Of a stretch of 64,000 nucleotides of DNA, positions 24,850 to 37,619 are shown one piece after another (the first letter of the stretch is position 1; the number at the start of each line of letters is the position of its first letter). This DNA comes from Epiperipatus broadwayi (lineage: Eukaryota > Onychophora > Udeonychophora > Euonychophora > Peripatidae). The notes under the pieces were generated by a model that had not been told where the DNA came from, made no database searches, and saw nothing but the letters and a program-made list of their open reading frames with translations. The stretch lies in assembly GCA_028023455.1 (NCBI GenBank), contig JAQFVV010007236.1:60901-124900 (forward strand), written 5' to 3'. Position numbers and translations under genes: made by a program.

Positions 24850-26760
24850 AAAAGGAAAACCATAAGTTCACAGCCCTTAGAGTATGATACTTATCCCTTG
24901 GTGATGAAAAATACATCATATTATAATCACCTTTTTATATAATAAATGCATTGATGTTCATCTAATACAGATTAATCTGAACCTTTATCGTGTAGTTAAT
25001 GTAGTTAGATATCAATTTAATGGGTAATTAGTTGGGTTGATTATTTTTAGACTGCTTGAAAAAAAAATTATATCTGTTTGTGAAATGAAAATCTCTAAGT
25101 TCCTTCAACCTGAATTCAAATCTTGGTTATAGACATGTCACACAAGTATATTAACAATAATTTATGAGCTCCTCAAAAAGGAAAAGGAAGACAATTTGAA
25201 GAGTTTTGAAGAGTGGATTTGGAGATGAATAGAAATGATAAATTGGAAAAATAAATAAGCAAAGTTGAATTAGACTTGGATTGATGCTTACTTAGAGGTA
25301 AAGAAATGTCAAATCTTTGATGATTGAGGGGAAAAAAATAATTAATGAATAATTAAGAATATTTGAATAATGAAGCATAAAATAGATTTGGAGAAGGTTG
25401 TGAAATAATGTGCTTAAAGACCTTTTGATAGATAATTTAATCTTAATAAAAAGTGAGCAACTTTCAGAATTAAAATATAAAAATAAAAAAACCAATGTTA
25501 ATAATTAATCAAATTTAATTTTTTACAAATATATATGAAGACCAATAAATACCTCGGGGAATTTAAATCAAATATTGCATTGTTTTTCATAAATATATTT
25601 GATAAGAAATATTTAACCATCAAGTGAAACAGAATGTTTACAATTTTGGATGCCAATTTTCTTAATATATTACTGAAAACATATTTTATGACAATTTTAA
25701 ATTTACATCTCTAAATAATTCTAGGATACCTAAATTAAGTTTACACTTTTTTAAAAAAATATAAATCCTAAATTTATCTTGGAAGAACTTTCCATAAGGC
25801 ACCATTTCCATTAAATTGCAATATGGCTGTCTCACATGTATGTGAAATTCTTTATCTATTCTCGGCTTTTTATTCTTCTTTTAAATATATTTATCCACGA
25901 ATGTTTCCTTCTTATTTTTCTTTTCTTCGCATTAATTTATTTATGTACTTCGCAATTTTTCATAAAATAGTTACTTAAACACAGTGTTTCAAGAAAATGA
26001 TAGTCAACTTACAGCAGTTATATTTTTATTTAAATGTAATTTTGTATACGAACTCCAATTAAAGATGAATGAGCATAAAAATCTAAAAGTTGGTCATTAG
26101 ATTAAATGGTTCTCAAGGTTTAGTATATTTATAGTTAATTAAAAGCATCCCTTTTTGCATAAGCTTTCATTTAGAATCCGTAGTAATTTTTAAAACTTTT
26201 CTATTTAAGTGCTCTATGATTATGTAATAAAACAAAAATAGTTTATTGTACAATCAACGTATAATAGTAGTTTGCCATTGTTATTCATAAACTTTAACAA
26301 ATTTCTTCTTTTATATAAACATTCGTTTCCGTTTTATTGTGTTGCCTTAATGTAAATTATAAATTAAAAAAATATTCGAAAAGCTTGTATAATTTAACTT
26401 ACTAACATTTTTAAAGAAAATTCGAAAACTAATTCTGCGCCTCTATTTTAAAGATTGATTAACATATATTGAAGCTTTTTGTATAAATTCTATATAACTA
26501 AAATTGTCAAGAATCAAGACTTACATAATTCATTTACGGGTAAATTTTTAATTATTTATTTCATATGTTATCATTTAATAAAGCAGATGTGAAATTTATT
26601 TTTAATACAAAAATTATGAATCATATTCACTTGTTGCATTCATTCATTCTTCATTTTCGTTAGATTTAGTCTTAATATAAAGTGGCAGTTTTATGTCAAT
26701 ATATTTATAAGTTGTGTTTTTTTATTTTGCGAAAAAAAAAATCTCGTTTTTCTAGTTATT
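24850..26760. other. AT-rich stretch, nothing recognised
   Basis: No long frame, repeat or RNA gene recognised. A little more CG than average from about 25830 onward. Confidence 0.4.
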
Positions 26761-26770
26761 TAAAACATTG

Positions 26771-26813
26771 ATTGGGTTATAAAAATGTCTGCAGGGAGCG
26801 TTACCGTAGCAAC
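26771..26813. promoter_or_regulatory. Possible promoter cluster: CCAAT, TATA-like, X-box
   Basis: Within 45 bp lie attgg (an inverted CCAAT box, 26771-26775), ttataaaaat (TATA-like, about 26778) and GTTACCGTAGCAAC (26800-26813). The last fits the RFX-factor X-box (two half sites around a 2-bp spacer). X-boxes drive ciliary genes in animals, but I found no gene next to it, so chance is possible. Confidence 0.25.
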
Positions 26814-26829
26814 TAAATGGCAGGTCATT

Positions 26830-29800
26830 CCTGGCACCTGGAATATCAAGTCCAAAATCTAAACATTAATTTTTTTAAAGTTTCTTCCATTTTGAATTTT
26901 GGATATATTTATATCAAGTTAAATTTCATTTAAAAACACTTCTAAGTCAAATATAAAAAATGTATCATTCAAAACATTTTCAAAACTAAAATATTAAAAT
27001 TTTAATTTATACTGGCTATTACTAATCGCTTTTTTCTCATTGTTGCATAAATTAATATTTTCCATTCAAAATTAACGATAAGACTTAAAACGAAAAATCA
27101 TTTATTATAATTAAATATTATCGGGAAATTTATTTCTTTTATTCACAATAGCTTTGAAAGATATTTGATAGATCTTTGCATATGATAAAATTAATTTTGA
27201 TTTTTAATAAATCTTCAATTTTGGAATTTATAAATAGGATTACACTAAATAAATTTTATTGAAGTATGATTATAGTTTTAAGTACAGTATTTAAAAATAA
27301 ATTAGTTTCAATTTTTTTTCTGCAATAATAAAACTTCTTAAAAAGTTATTAACAATCCATATTTAGTATTAATAAATTATTATTTATTTAAATGAATAAT
27401 CTGGAGGAAAAAAAATCATTGTGTGCATAAATATATAAATCACAAATTAATATTAATTTCATATTTATCAAACTCTGAATATGGTCAAATTTAAAACAAA
27501 CATACTTTTGATAAATCTTATTGTTTTATTTTTTGTCATGTTATATTACTAATATCTCTATTGTGTTGTAACAAGATAGAATTGAGGTTGGATTTATCAA
27601 TAGCAAAATATTTTAAACTGCACAAGTGAATGCAATGATCCATATAGTATGTTATAAATTTTATGGCTACATATGTAGTTAATGGGAGTCAGTGGTTATT
27701 TGGTGCTATTTAGTATTTTAACGTTGAAAAATATTGTTTGGTGTGTTAAATCTATTCACCTTCTTATAAGATCCTTTAACAATTAAATATTCTGTTATAA
27801 TATTACAATTTATAGAACTTGCTTTGCATTAATACTAAATTTATTTAAGAGCTACTTTATTAAAATTTTATTTATTTGCAAAATTGATTTATTAAAACAG
27901 ATGTATTGATTGATATCAAAATAATATAAAAATCAATATAACCTGCAACATGCTATAGATTGTTTTTAGTATCTATAAGGGACATGGCTTTATAAGTCAT
28001 TAGTTTTTATCTTTTTAGTTGATTTCTTCTCTTAAATTGATTTTTCCTTGATCTTTTCATATCTTGGTCTTATATTATTTTCAAGGGTTTCACAATTTGT
28101 TGTTATTGATGGATTAATTTTCCACTATTGTTTGTGATTGGTTTCTGGAATATAAAAATATGTTTCTAAAATCCAAATATAAATCATGATGTTATTTAAA
28201 AAATATAAAACTAATCTGAATCTAAAAACTTGTTATGTGGTAATTTCTATCATTAATTAAAAACATTAATGTTCTCATATGTAATTTTGTAACCACTATT
28301 GTTTAATTAATCACATGATATTAATTTTATAAATTAACATGACCTCATGAGAACTTTTTTATTTAACTAATTAATGAACAGATTTAGCATAAATGAATAT
28401 ACAATGTGATAAAGTATGCTGCACTCAACAAAATGGATATAAACAAGTAAGCATCATAGCATACCTTTTTCCAAATTTATTAACACTAGATATAGACATT
28501 GGAAAGGCATAAAATAATGAAAATCTTACAAATGATTAGAACTCCTCTACTTGAAAATAAACATTGAACAATAAAGATCTTTGGTAAAGATTCATCAGAC
28601 TGATATTTAACCTGCATTGTTAATTATGAAAGTCATGTTATACTATGAAATGTTGTTTATTTCATTTTATTTTTTGCCAAAGATCAAAGTTATCTTCAAT
28701 TATTTCATAATTGTAATTAGCCGAGTATATAATTTCAGCTTTAGGTTTAAACCTATATAGCTGTACAATCAAGATGATTAGTACGTTTGACATTTACAGC
28801 CATAAACTTGAATAATGTGACTTTGACCATAAAAAAACCGGTCATGAAAATGCTTATAAGAGCCCACTTTAGTATTATTAATCACTCAATATATACATAC
28901 TTGGGTTCTAAAAAACATCACTTATATTAAAGAATCATTCTTTTAACTGTGAACTTTGATTTGATGATTCTGAAGCTATTTCATAAAATTATAGAATTAA
29001 TATTAATAGCATTAAGTATAATATATAAATATAATGGTAGCATTATAATATAAAATTTTGCTTTACAAGCTTGATTATAATTTACTTGTAATGTGTGTGT
29101 ATATATATATGTGTAATAATTTTTTTATAGTGATATATAATACAAACTTTGACTTTATCTAGTGAAATTAACAATATGTATAATTTGTAGCCTAGGATTA
29201 GATTGATATGTTAGGCAATCAAGATGGTTTGGATTCAAAACATTAGAATGCTTGAAATCTTCAGTAATTGTTAGCTTGAATAGCATGCTTTTTAATAGGA
29301 AAAAATTCATGAATAGGTACAAAAGTTGAAGTCATTTATATTTTTTATCTCTTTTAGTAGATTAATCTTTTGACTCTCTTTTGTATTATGTTTGGGTTCA
29401 GAATTCTAAATGAAGCAAATTTGTCATTCAGTAAACAATGAAAAAATGATTTGCACTTCACATTTTTATGATACTTATAAATAATTAATTTCTCTTTAAA
29501 ATAATATTTTCAAAATGACAATACAACTTATGGGGTTTTGTTTTCTTATAAATTTTTCATAAAAGTTATTTTTTTTTAAAAAAAAAACACCTTTTTTTAA
29601 TATATAGAAAATAAAGAGATCACAAAGAATTCAAATTTAGACATTTTAAAAGTAAATTAATAAAAAAATTTGGAATAAGTTCAATATTGATAATTATAAT
29701 TTTTATATATAATTCAATTCATTATATCTTGATAAATTATTTTAAATTTATTTTTTCAGAAAGGTAAATTTAGTTTTTATTAAAATAAAATTATGTTTAT

Positions 29801-30336
29801 CAACAGTTTATAGAATAAATTGGTTATATATATACAGTATGTACATCTATGCATGTGAACACAAACATATATACATGTGTGTATAAATTGTCTATATACA
29901 ATTGTATTTCCAAATTATTATAAAATAATGTTATTATTAAATAAATATAAGAAAACAAATTATTATGTAATCTAATAATTATTTTGTTAAGAAAATCCTC
30001 TAAATGGATATTTACTATTTAAAAGTTGGATTAAAAATGAAATAAAACATTCTGATTTTTCAAAAAAAAAAAAAAATGTTACTAATAATAATATATGTTA
30101 TTTTACTTGATATTTTATCTAGAATAATTTAAAGCTAGAAATAAATTTTCTATTTTAAAACTTATTTAGGAAAATTCACAATTTATGGACAAATTTAAAA
30201 ATGTTTACATTTTTTACTTCAAATTTTGTTTTATAATAATGATTATATTTTCTAAGCTCTATTGTTTTTATGGTATATTGCTTTATGGAACATATATTTT
30301 ATCTTTATTATTATGTAAGCTAATGTGACTTAAATA
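26830..30336. other. AT-rich stretch, nothing recognised
   Basis: 3.5 kb of AT-rich sequence. TG/TA microsatellite near 29092-29112 and A/T runs near 29570-29590 and 30061-30076. No coding or mobile signal. Confidence 0.45.
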
Positions 30337-30756
30337 TAAATTGCAATAGCTCAAATATAGATGAAATTTATGCAGGAGCAAACAAAAAATCCCAGTGAGC
30401 TATATATAAACTAATATAACTCAGTCAATAAATGAAACATGACAGAATGGACTCAGTTTAGAACATATATAAGCATTCGATTTATTGACATTACAATGCA
30501 GAGCATGAATTATACAAATTAATGTTTAGTAATTACTTATAGTTGTCCTGAAATTATGTTATATATAATTCACACTCTGCCTTATAATATGTCTATAAAT
30601 TGAATGCTTATATATACTCTAAGCTAAAGTACAGGTGAATTCATCCTGTCTTTTTCGAATATTGATCAAGTTGTATTAGTTTACATATAGTTCACTGGGT
30701 TTTTTCAATTGCTTCTGCATACATTTCATCTACATTTGAGTCATCACAATTTATAT
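30337..30756. repeat. Palindromic (foldback) repeat with about 200-bp arms
   Basis: The left arm begins taaattgcaatagctcaaat and includes tcccagtgagctatatataa. The right arm returns as its diverged reverse complement (tatagttcactgggtt, then tcatcacaattta). The centre is near 30546. There is no coding content and no clear hammerhead core. A direct copy of the right arm follows at 30835. Confidence 0.7.
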
Positions 30757-30834
30757 TTACATCTATTAACAGCAGATTCTTTTAATATTCAGGGGTCATG
30801 AAATACTAGGCCCAGCCTTTCCCTCTGATTAATT

Positions 30835-31062
30835 ATAGTGATTTCAGAATTGCTTATAGTTTTGAAATTATGTTAATGTATATGATTCATGCTCTGTGTT
30901 GAAATGCATCATAAATTGAATGTTTATATATGATCCCAAGTAAAAGTGGGTCTATTCTGTACTTTTTTGTTTTTTAATGTTGTGTTAGTTTAAATATAAC
31001 TCACTGGGAGTTTTTTGGTTGCTTCTGCCTAAATTTAATTCAATGTTATTGTGAAAAATGCA
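30835..31062 (+). repeat. Direct extra copy of the preceding foldback arm
   Basis: It matches the right arm of the 30337-30756 palindrome (tgctctgtg, aaattgaatg, tataactcactgggag, ttgcttctgcctaaat). Thus three arms lie in a row: one inverted, two direct. Confidence 0.65.
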
Positions 31063-31138
31063 TCTTTAATTAAATACATAAAAAGCCAATGAAGTTTATA
31101 CATAAAGCAACACAAGTTAAAAGAAAACATTTTAAAAT

Positions 31139-33720
31139 ATTTTTTTTTAATGTCTAGAAAGAAATTTATGTTTCAAAAGGAACTTTATTGATAAAAACAG
31201 TATATTACATAGGAATTAATAGCAATATATAGAACTTAATATATTTACAATTTCGTTAGAATTAGAAAAAACAAAACACTATATATTATTAATCATACAA
31301 TATTGTAGTGAATATATCGTAGACAAAAATAGGAAATTAAGAATTTATAGTTAGAATATCTTGCGATAGTTTATAGGACAGATGAATAAGTTTAATTGTG
31401 TCTAGTTTGCTTTTAAATATGTTTAGGTTTCTTCTTGTATTATTATTGTAATGAAATAAGCATCTTGTGTGCTATAGAGCCTAAAGTATGAATAGGATGG
31501 TTCTTATTTCTGAAAAGCAAGCTTTTGAAAAAGAGTTAATGATAGATTGAATTGTACTATTATTTTTCCAAAGTATTTTTATGAGGTATGACTGGGCATC
31601 TTGTAGACTTCTGTACTTTTAAAAAAATTGTTTTTGATCTTCTCATTTCTTGAGCATAATTGTCATATAGTTTCTGTGTTGACAAGATTTATATCTAAAA
31701 AAGTATAGGCAAGACCACATTTATTTTGATCATAAATTTAAAATATTTTGGCTCAAGAGGCCAATACTCAAATCTTATAATGCCAAACATTGGAGAATTA
31801 ACATCTTCATTTATATTTGGATATAAATGAGCATGGAATTTTTTAATATCACCATTTCTCTTGTGGAAAAATTATCTCAGTATTCTTCATTAGGTTAACT
31901 GGTGCTAAAATTGTCTGAAGATGTTTTGTGTATGGAGGTGATTTATCTGTTGGTGTTATGTCAAGTATCATCTCCAGATGCTGAAATAATCTTATTATAA
32001 GATTAATAGATTTTTGGATTCTAAATAGATAAATTGAATGCAATCATAATCCATTTTAAGTACTATAAAATTGTAATTTTCTGAGTGAAATTGCAACTGT
32101 TTTCTTTCCCAACAAGAGCTTTCTGCATAGTGAATAAACAATTGAAGTGAATGATTTTGTAAAGATTATGATAGGTAAGTAAGTATGTTGTCTTTATAAA
32201 TGGTAAGCATGTTGATGAGAGCTATCTTAGAATAGACTGAAAGATATGCTTTTGAAAGTGATGATATTAGGTATTCTGTTGATTGCAATAATTTATCTTG
32301 TATTTGCTTTTACATAGACATATTGCTCAGGTAGAAAGGAGAACCTAAACATATAGTTGGTATGTCAAGAAATGTGCTTGTATTTATTTTGCTTGAATAT
32401 ATGTACCATGCACATGATTTGTCTAGATTGAATTCAAGTTTATGGGAATTGGCAAATTCCTTCATGATTTTTATTAATGTCTGAATTTCATTTTTGTTAT
32501 TGTTATAAGGAAGACTGAAATATCATCCATGTATACTATGCAGATTATTCTGTGAACCAATGTGGGAATATAGATGCCTGGAAGATGTTTTTTTTATGTT
32601 GTTGATAAATTGTTTTAGGTAAGTTATAAATAACAAAGCAGTAAGTACTAATCCTTGAGATATTGATTGATTTGGGTTAAATGAGGGAGACATTTTTCTA
32701 TTTAAAGTAATATGTATTTTCTTGTTTAGAAATAAATTTATTAATACATATAGAAAAAAATTAGATATATTAGCATTTACCAAAGTTTGTATGACAATAT
32801 CAATTGGTACAGAGTCAAAAGCTGTTTTAATGTCTAGATATACTATCATTGAGCTATATTTCTTTGTATATCACTCAGTATCAATGATTGTCTTGAATAA
32901 GAATGCTTCTTGTCCTGTTGATTCTTTTTTAGTGAACTATGACTGTAACAGCAGTAGTAATAGATATAGCTCCATTTTGTTTTTAAATACCTTTTCAAGT
33001 AATTTTATTCCTAATGGACCTTTGGATATTGGTCTTATATTTTGCATTGTGGATGATGATATATTTTTCTTTGTAAATGATTATTATATATAAATTGTGA
33101 ATTTCATAAATTTCCTTTGATAGGAAATTAGCCATGTTTGCAAGATATGCTGAGGTGAATTGACATAGGTGTTTAAATACAAAGTTTGGTATGCCTGGAA
33201 GGATTCAGGCTTGTTTTCCAAACTTTATAAAAAATGATGTGATTTGAATAATGTTTATTCACCTGTTATCCCAAAGTAATTATATGAGGTTTTGAATTTT
33301 TTTTCTCTGTAATTTACCTTTGAAATGTATGTAGATTGAAGTTAGCATATTATCATCAGTCACATCAATGTTGTAAATTACTAGAGCTGTAGGGAACTTA
33401 GATATAGGAGGTTGATTTAGTGCCCATTTGATATACTGTCTCAGCCAAGTGGATGGTTGGGTGATAAAGTTTTTTGTATGTGGCAATATATCCTTTAGTA
33501 TATCACATGTCGGTTTATGGGTATTTTTTAATTTTAATATAAATTGACTGTTGTCTGATGTGGGTGCATACTTTGTAATTCTTTTGTGCAGTTCATCAGC
33601 AAGGACTAAGAGTTTTGTAGGAAGCATAATAGACCTATTAATGTAGTTTATAGTATGTGAAATTATTTGTGTGAATGAGATTCATCTTTGAACAGGGTCA
33701 AATAGGTTCTCATTATATGT
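31139..33720 (-). mobile_element. LINE family X, copy 2, decayed
   Basis: A minus-strand non-LTR element relic with scattered open pieces. From its 5' side: 33280-33627 (LADELHKRITKYAPTSD, EN-to-RT spacer), RT motifs A and B at 32523-32849, motif C at about 32522-32536, and the linker ITPTDKSPPYTK at 31849-32043. Nucleotide similarity to the zinc-knuckle end of copy 1 (223-1181) then runs to about 31380. An AATAAAG and a T-run at 31141-31148 (A-tail on the minus strand) suggest the 3' end. The 5' limit is approximate. Confidence 0.7.
32400..32849 (-). pseudogene. LINE family X reverse transcriptase fragment
   Basis: Motif A reads VYLDIKTAFDSV (32814-32843) with its catalytic Asp. Motif B reads SISQGLVLTALLF (32628-32666; consensus xPQGSxLSPLLF). 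After a break in frame, motif C reads VYMDDISVF with both catalytic Asp residues (32522-32536). It is followed by EFANSHKLEFNLDKSCA, the motif D/E region (K of NLDK). These are the palm motifs of a LINE RT; frameshifts make it non-functional. Confidence 0.8.
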
Positions 33721-33797
33721 ACTCCAACCTATTGATATTGCTACCATATACATAAACTATATCAGGATAAACTAATTTATAAATTTCTTCTTTTTTT

Positions 33798-34128
33798 TAT
33801 ATGTTTGAAAACATGTAAATAATATTATTTATTTAGAAAACAAGTATGAAATTTTTATATTTTCACATTTGAAAAATAAATAACATTAAAAATATGAAAA
33901 TAACATAATTTATTGTGAAATTGAAACTAAAGTAAGTTTCATTGAAAAACATTATGTGAGAGAAGTTTAATATGTTTGAAAATATGAAAATAATATTATT
34001 TATTTAGAAATCAAACATGAAATTGATATGTTTTCATAGTAGATAATGTGTCAATTGAAAATATATGCAAAAAAAATTGTAGTAAATGTCATTGAGAAAC
34101 ACAATAAACAAGTTTTGATGTATGTTTT
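33798..34128. repeat. 172-bp tandem duplication
   Basis: Two units starting atatgtttgaaaa at 33798 and 33970 share aataatattatttatttaga and later gaaattga and tcattgaRaaacac blocks. Moderately diverged, AT-rich, non-coding. Confidence 0.7.
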
Positions 34129-34132
34129 GGTG

Positions 34133-34200
34133 TGGCCAAGCACACATCTTGACAAGTATTAGATCAGTCAAACACAGTATTTGAAGCTAAGCTTGATATA
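34133..34200 (+). ncRNA. Possible 5S rRNA-derived remnant
   Basis: ggccaagcacacatcttgac, an agatcagtc block and tttgaagctaagcttga follow the order of conserved 5S rRNA blocks (GCC...CACAxCxTGA, GATCxxGTC, GAAGCTAAGC). The last is the 5S A-box region. It may be a 5S pseudogene or the head of a 5S-derived SINE. The similarity is short and could be chance. Confidence 0.3.
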
Positions 34201-35320
34201 TACATGACAAAAAGAAACAATTTCTAAAATCTCTTATAATATCATTGCAGCATATCCTCCCATTCATCTGCTGTTTCTAACCACTATGTAATCAATCTCT
34301 AATCACTTCTGACTATATGTCTTGTCTGACAACTTTTTTGTGGAAACCACAAATAGATGAAAATTCTTTCTCTGACATTATCCTCTCATCTAGAATAGCC
34401 AAACCACATTATTCTCAAGACTCTGCAGTGGGATACATATCCAAAAGATTGAATTGATTTAAGAATGTTAGTTCTATCCCTTCAATTTTTATAATTTGGC
34501 AATAGAATTCAATAACATTTTATCATAAATCTTACAAGTAATCAAAACTATTACTTACAGATTTAAAATAGTGGAAAGTATGACAAATTGCACATGGACA
34601 AATACTATCATGAAAATAGTGACAGTCTATATGTATCTACAGTTTCTTTAAACGAGCAATTTGCACTTAAAATTAACTTTAATATTTGTGAAGTTATAAT
34701 TTTTTATTTGCATCTTCATTTTCTAATTTATATTATTTTTGAATTGTGTTGTTCTCATCAAATAGTGATAGTCAAGATTTCTTTAAATGAGTATTTCTGT
34801 GTCATCACTAATTTTATTTTTATTTTCCTTTTTTTGTGTGTGTGCGTGTTCCCCAATTTATTTATTTATTATCTGCTTTTGTAAAAATATAATTTCAAAT
34901 TTATTTTATTAAAAAAAAATGTTATTTTCAAATTCTGATATATATTACTTTTTTCCTCCAGTTTTGATTTTTACTGGAAAAGCATAAACTTAATGATTAG
35001 CTTGTTCTATTAAAATATGAAATATATATGGAAGCTCTACCCATGGGTAAAGCTTACATATCAATGATCACCAATTTGTATATATATAAATTTGCTTCTA
35101 CAATTTTAAAGAGATCATTAAAATTATTTTTAATTCAATTTATACTTTTTATTCAGAAAAGTTACTTTGTAAAATTTAAATTATTGTAAATAAGCATTTA
35201 ATTACTATTTTAAAATATTTTTTATTAAATAATTTATCCAAAATATAAATTGTTTAACAACAACAAAAAAAAACTATAATTAAGATGCATGCATGAAATA
35301 ATTAAATTTCATATATATGT
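34201..35320. other. AT-rich stretch, nothing recognised
   Basis: No convincing coding sequence. The hydrophobic plus-strand frame at 34588-34884 has no family features. Confidence 0.4.
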
Positions 35321-35324
35321 CAAT

Positions 35325-35545
35325 TAAACCACTAAACATCACATGATCATTTCTTATGCTTGCTCATAACTGTTATTAAAACAAGCAAAACTCTCCATAC
35401 AGTAGTGCCACTCAGTGCAAGCAAAACTTCTCACTGATGAAAGCTACAAGCCAGAAACTCTGGGAATATTGGATGAGTAGGCACTAGATAGGGATTTTAT
35501 ACACAAGCATTCTAGCATCCATTGATTACTCTGGCTTAGTGTACA
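35325..35545 (+). mobile_element. Hammerhead element, family 1, copy 2 (single arm)
   Basis: Head aaacatcacatgatcatttc, then ttatgcttgctcataactg, then caaaactctccatacagtag, joined directly to the sense-strand arm (ctcactgatgaaagc to attgattactctggctta). The antisense arm and loop of copies 1 and 4 are missing. No clear TSD. Confidence 0.7.
35425..35474 (+). ncRNA. Decayed hammerhead motif, family 1 copy 2
   Basis: CTGATGA at 35434-35440, a weakened helix II, GAAAC at 35454-35458. Then TCTGGG follows directly, so three bases of helix III and the cleavage triplet are deleted. Not expected to cleave. Confidence 0.55.
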
Positions 35546-35559
35546 TTTAATTATTTAAT

Positions 35560-36391
35560 TTTATTATCAATGGATGTTTAGTTATAAACTTTTTATAATA
35601 AATAAAAATATTCCACTTTTTTCTTTTCTCTTGATTTAATATATGAACCATTTCAGATTTTTATATGCATTACATTATAATATCTTTTGTACATTTCAAC
35701 CATCTTCTATGAATTACTTTCAAATATCATTAATTATTAAATATACATATTTATAATTTATAATATACAATATATAAGAGATAATAATATGGTCAAAATA
35801 TGAGAAAAATATTACAATATAATGTACATAAAGTTATGAAATGGTTTATATAATAAAGCAAATTTAGAAGGAAAAAAGTATGCAGAATATTTGTGTATTA
35901 AAATTAATGGGACATTTCGGAAAGAAAAAATGGGCATATTTGCTCATAAAATGCTTACTAATGAATTATTAATTTATTAAAAACTGTCTTATCAAGAAAT
36001 ATTTAATTATTAAATATTACAAAACAGGGCATACTTAAATACATTATCATTGAATACATAGGCATTAAACGTCACCAAACAGCATTAATTTACTAAAAAG
36101 GATCAACAAAAGTTTAATTGTAATATTTGTTATCTGAAGACTTAAACAGATATTACAGGATCCTTATTTATTGTGGTTAATTGGATCCCAAAAAAATTAT
36201 CTAATAACTAATTCATGATGAACAGATTCAAAATTTTTATAATAATGTTAATAACATTTAATTGAGACAGTAGTTTATTAAAACTGCCTACTTATTTATT
36301 TATATATATATTGCATTTAATTTTTTAAATATATAAAATGTACATGTATTTATAAAATATTTATTGTATTAAAGATATATTTAATTCTAAA
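35560..36391. other. AT-rich stretch, nothing recognised
   Basis: No gene or repeat seen. Confidence 0.4.
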
Positions 36392-36490
36392 GCAGTAAGT
36401 AACTTGTTTATACTGAATGTATCGTATATGTACTCTCCATTCCATCTCAAGCAACCGATGCACATGACCAAACCCATGTGAAAAAGATGC

Positions 36491-36546
36491 ATAATCCCCA
36501 ATATGCATACTTCATCAGAACTAGCACTTATCAGTTGGGTCAGATC
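36491..36546 (-). ncRNA. Hammerhead-like motif, family 2 (left arm)
   Basis: Minus strand: helix I outer GATC, inner CCAA/TTGG; CTGATAA core (G8 changed to A); GTGC and a loop TAGTTCT; GAAG and TATGCATA in place of GAAA-TACGTAT. Inactive by inspection, but it aligns to the family consensus. Confidence 0.45.
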
Positions 36547-36987
36547 ATAATCTCGTACATATATATATAATCAGTGCTCAGTTTATATTAAGATAGCAAT
36601 TCCTCAAACTTTAATGGACATGCTTCAATCTTCTTACCCTTCCAACTATTCTACCATCCATTTTATTGAAAAACCAATGTCGGAATGCCATTACTGGATT
36701 TAATATTGTAATCATAGTTATGTGGACATTATGTCAAACTAACCCCTCACATTATCAGATCATTTTATATCCATATATATTAATAGGAGAGAGATGGGCT
36801 GAACTTATACTAAAATGTAATTTATTTACCAAGCAGTATATAATTCTATGGTATTATGTAACTTTCTTATACTGAATGTTTTATATATGTAAGTAGAGGG
36901 ATTTGAACTCAGGGTTTGTCAGTCTATTCATCTTCCATTCCATCTCAAACAACCAATACACATAACCATATTCATGTGAAAAAAAAC

Positions 36988-37043
36988 ATGATCACCAATA
37001 TATGTATTTAATGCAGAACCATGTGCATCAGTTACTGGAGATC
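36988..37043 (-). ncRNA. Hammerhead-like motif, family 2 (centre)
   Basis: Minus strand: CTGATGC core (A9 changed to C), helix II ATG-GTTCTG-CAT, TAAATACATATATTGG in place of GAAATACGTATATTGG, and outer GATC/GATC of helix I. Decayed. Confidence 0.45.
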
Positions 37044-37441
37044 GAGTGGAGGACAAATAGACTGAAACATCCTTGAGTTCAAACCTGTCTCCTTACATAT
37101 ATGAAACATTCAGTATAAGTAAGTTACATACCGCCTTAGAATTATATATTGTTTGGGAAATAGATTACATCTTAATAGAAGTTCAGCCCATCCTTCTATA
37201 TGGATACATAATGGTCCGATAATATGAGGAGTTACATTGATGTAATGTCTACATGGATATGACTAATATCAAATCCAATAAGGGCTTTGAGCATTCCATC
37301 ATTAATTTTTCAATGAAATGGATGTTTGAATAGTTGGAAGGGTGAGAAAACTGAAGCCTGCCTACTAAAGTTTGTGGAATTCCTGTTTTAATTTATAATG
37401 AGCACTGATTATATATATATATGGGTGTGGTGGGGGGATAT

Positions 37442-37497
37442 GATCTGGTCCAACTGATAAGTTCTGGTTCTGCATGAAATGTGTATATTGGGAATCA
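37442..37497 (+). ncRNA. Hammerhead-like motif, family 2 (right arm)
   Basis: Plus strand: gatctggtccaa, CTGATAA (37454-37460), helix II ending GCAT, GAAA (37476-37479), then the helix III/cleavage region TGTGTATA and TTGG to pair with CCAA. One core base (G8) is changed. Confidence 0.5.
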
Positions 37498-37619
37498 TAT
37501 ATCTTTTTCACATGTATGTGTTTATATGTTTCGGTTGCTTGAGATAGAATGAAGGTCAAATAGATTGAAAAATTCTGAATTCAAATCCCTCTACTTAAAA
37601 ATATATTTGTAAAAGAAAA

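Larger units (their letters stand above)
36392..37600. mobile_element. 1.2-kb foldback of hammerhead family 2
   Basis: A large palindrome. The left arm (about 36392-36896) returns as the diverged reverse complement at about 37083-37600. Matching points include ccattttattgaaaaaccaa against ttaatttttcaatgaaatgg, and ggagagagatgggctgaac against gttcagcccatccttc. The centre (36900-37080) holds another antisense ribozyme unit. Its ends carry ggatttgaactcaggg-type sequence resembling a tRNA B box. Three hammerhead-like units occur. No ORF with known motifs and no clear TSD. Confidence 0.75.

Noticed and set aside
34588-34884. 98-codon hydrophobic plus-strand frame
   Set aside because: No family match or start context; ends in a low-complexity TG tract.
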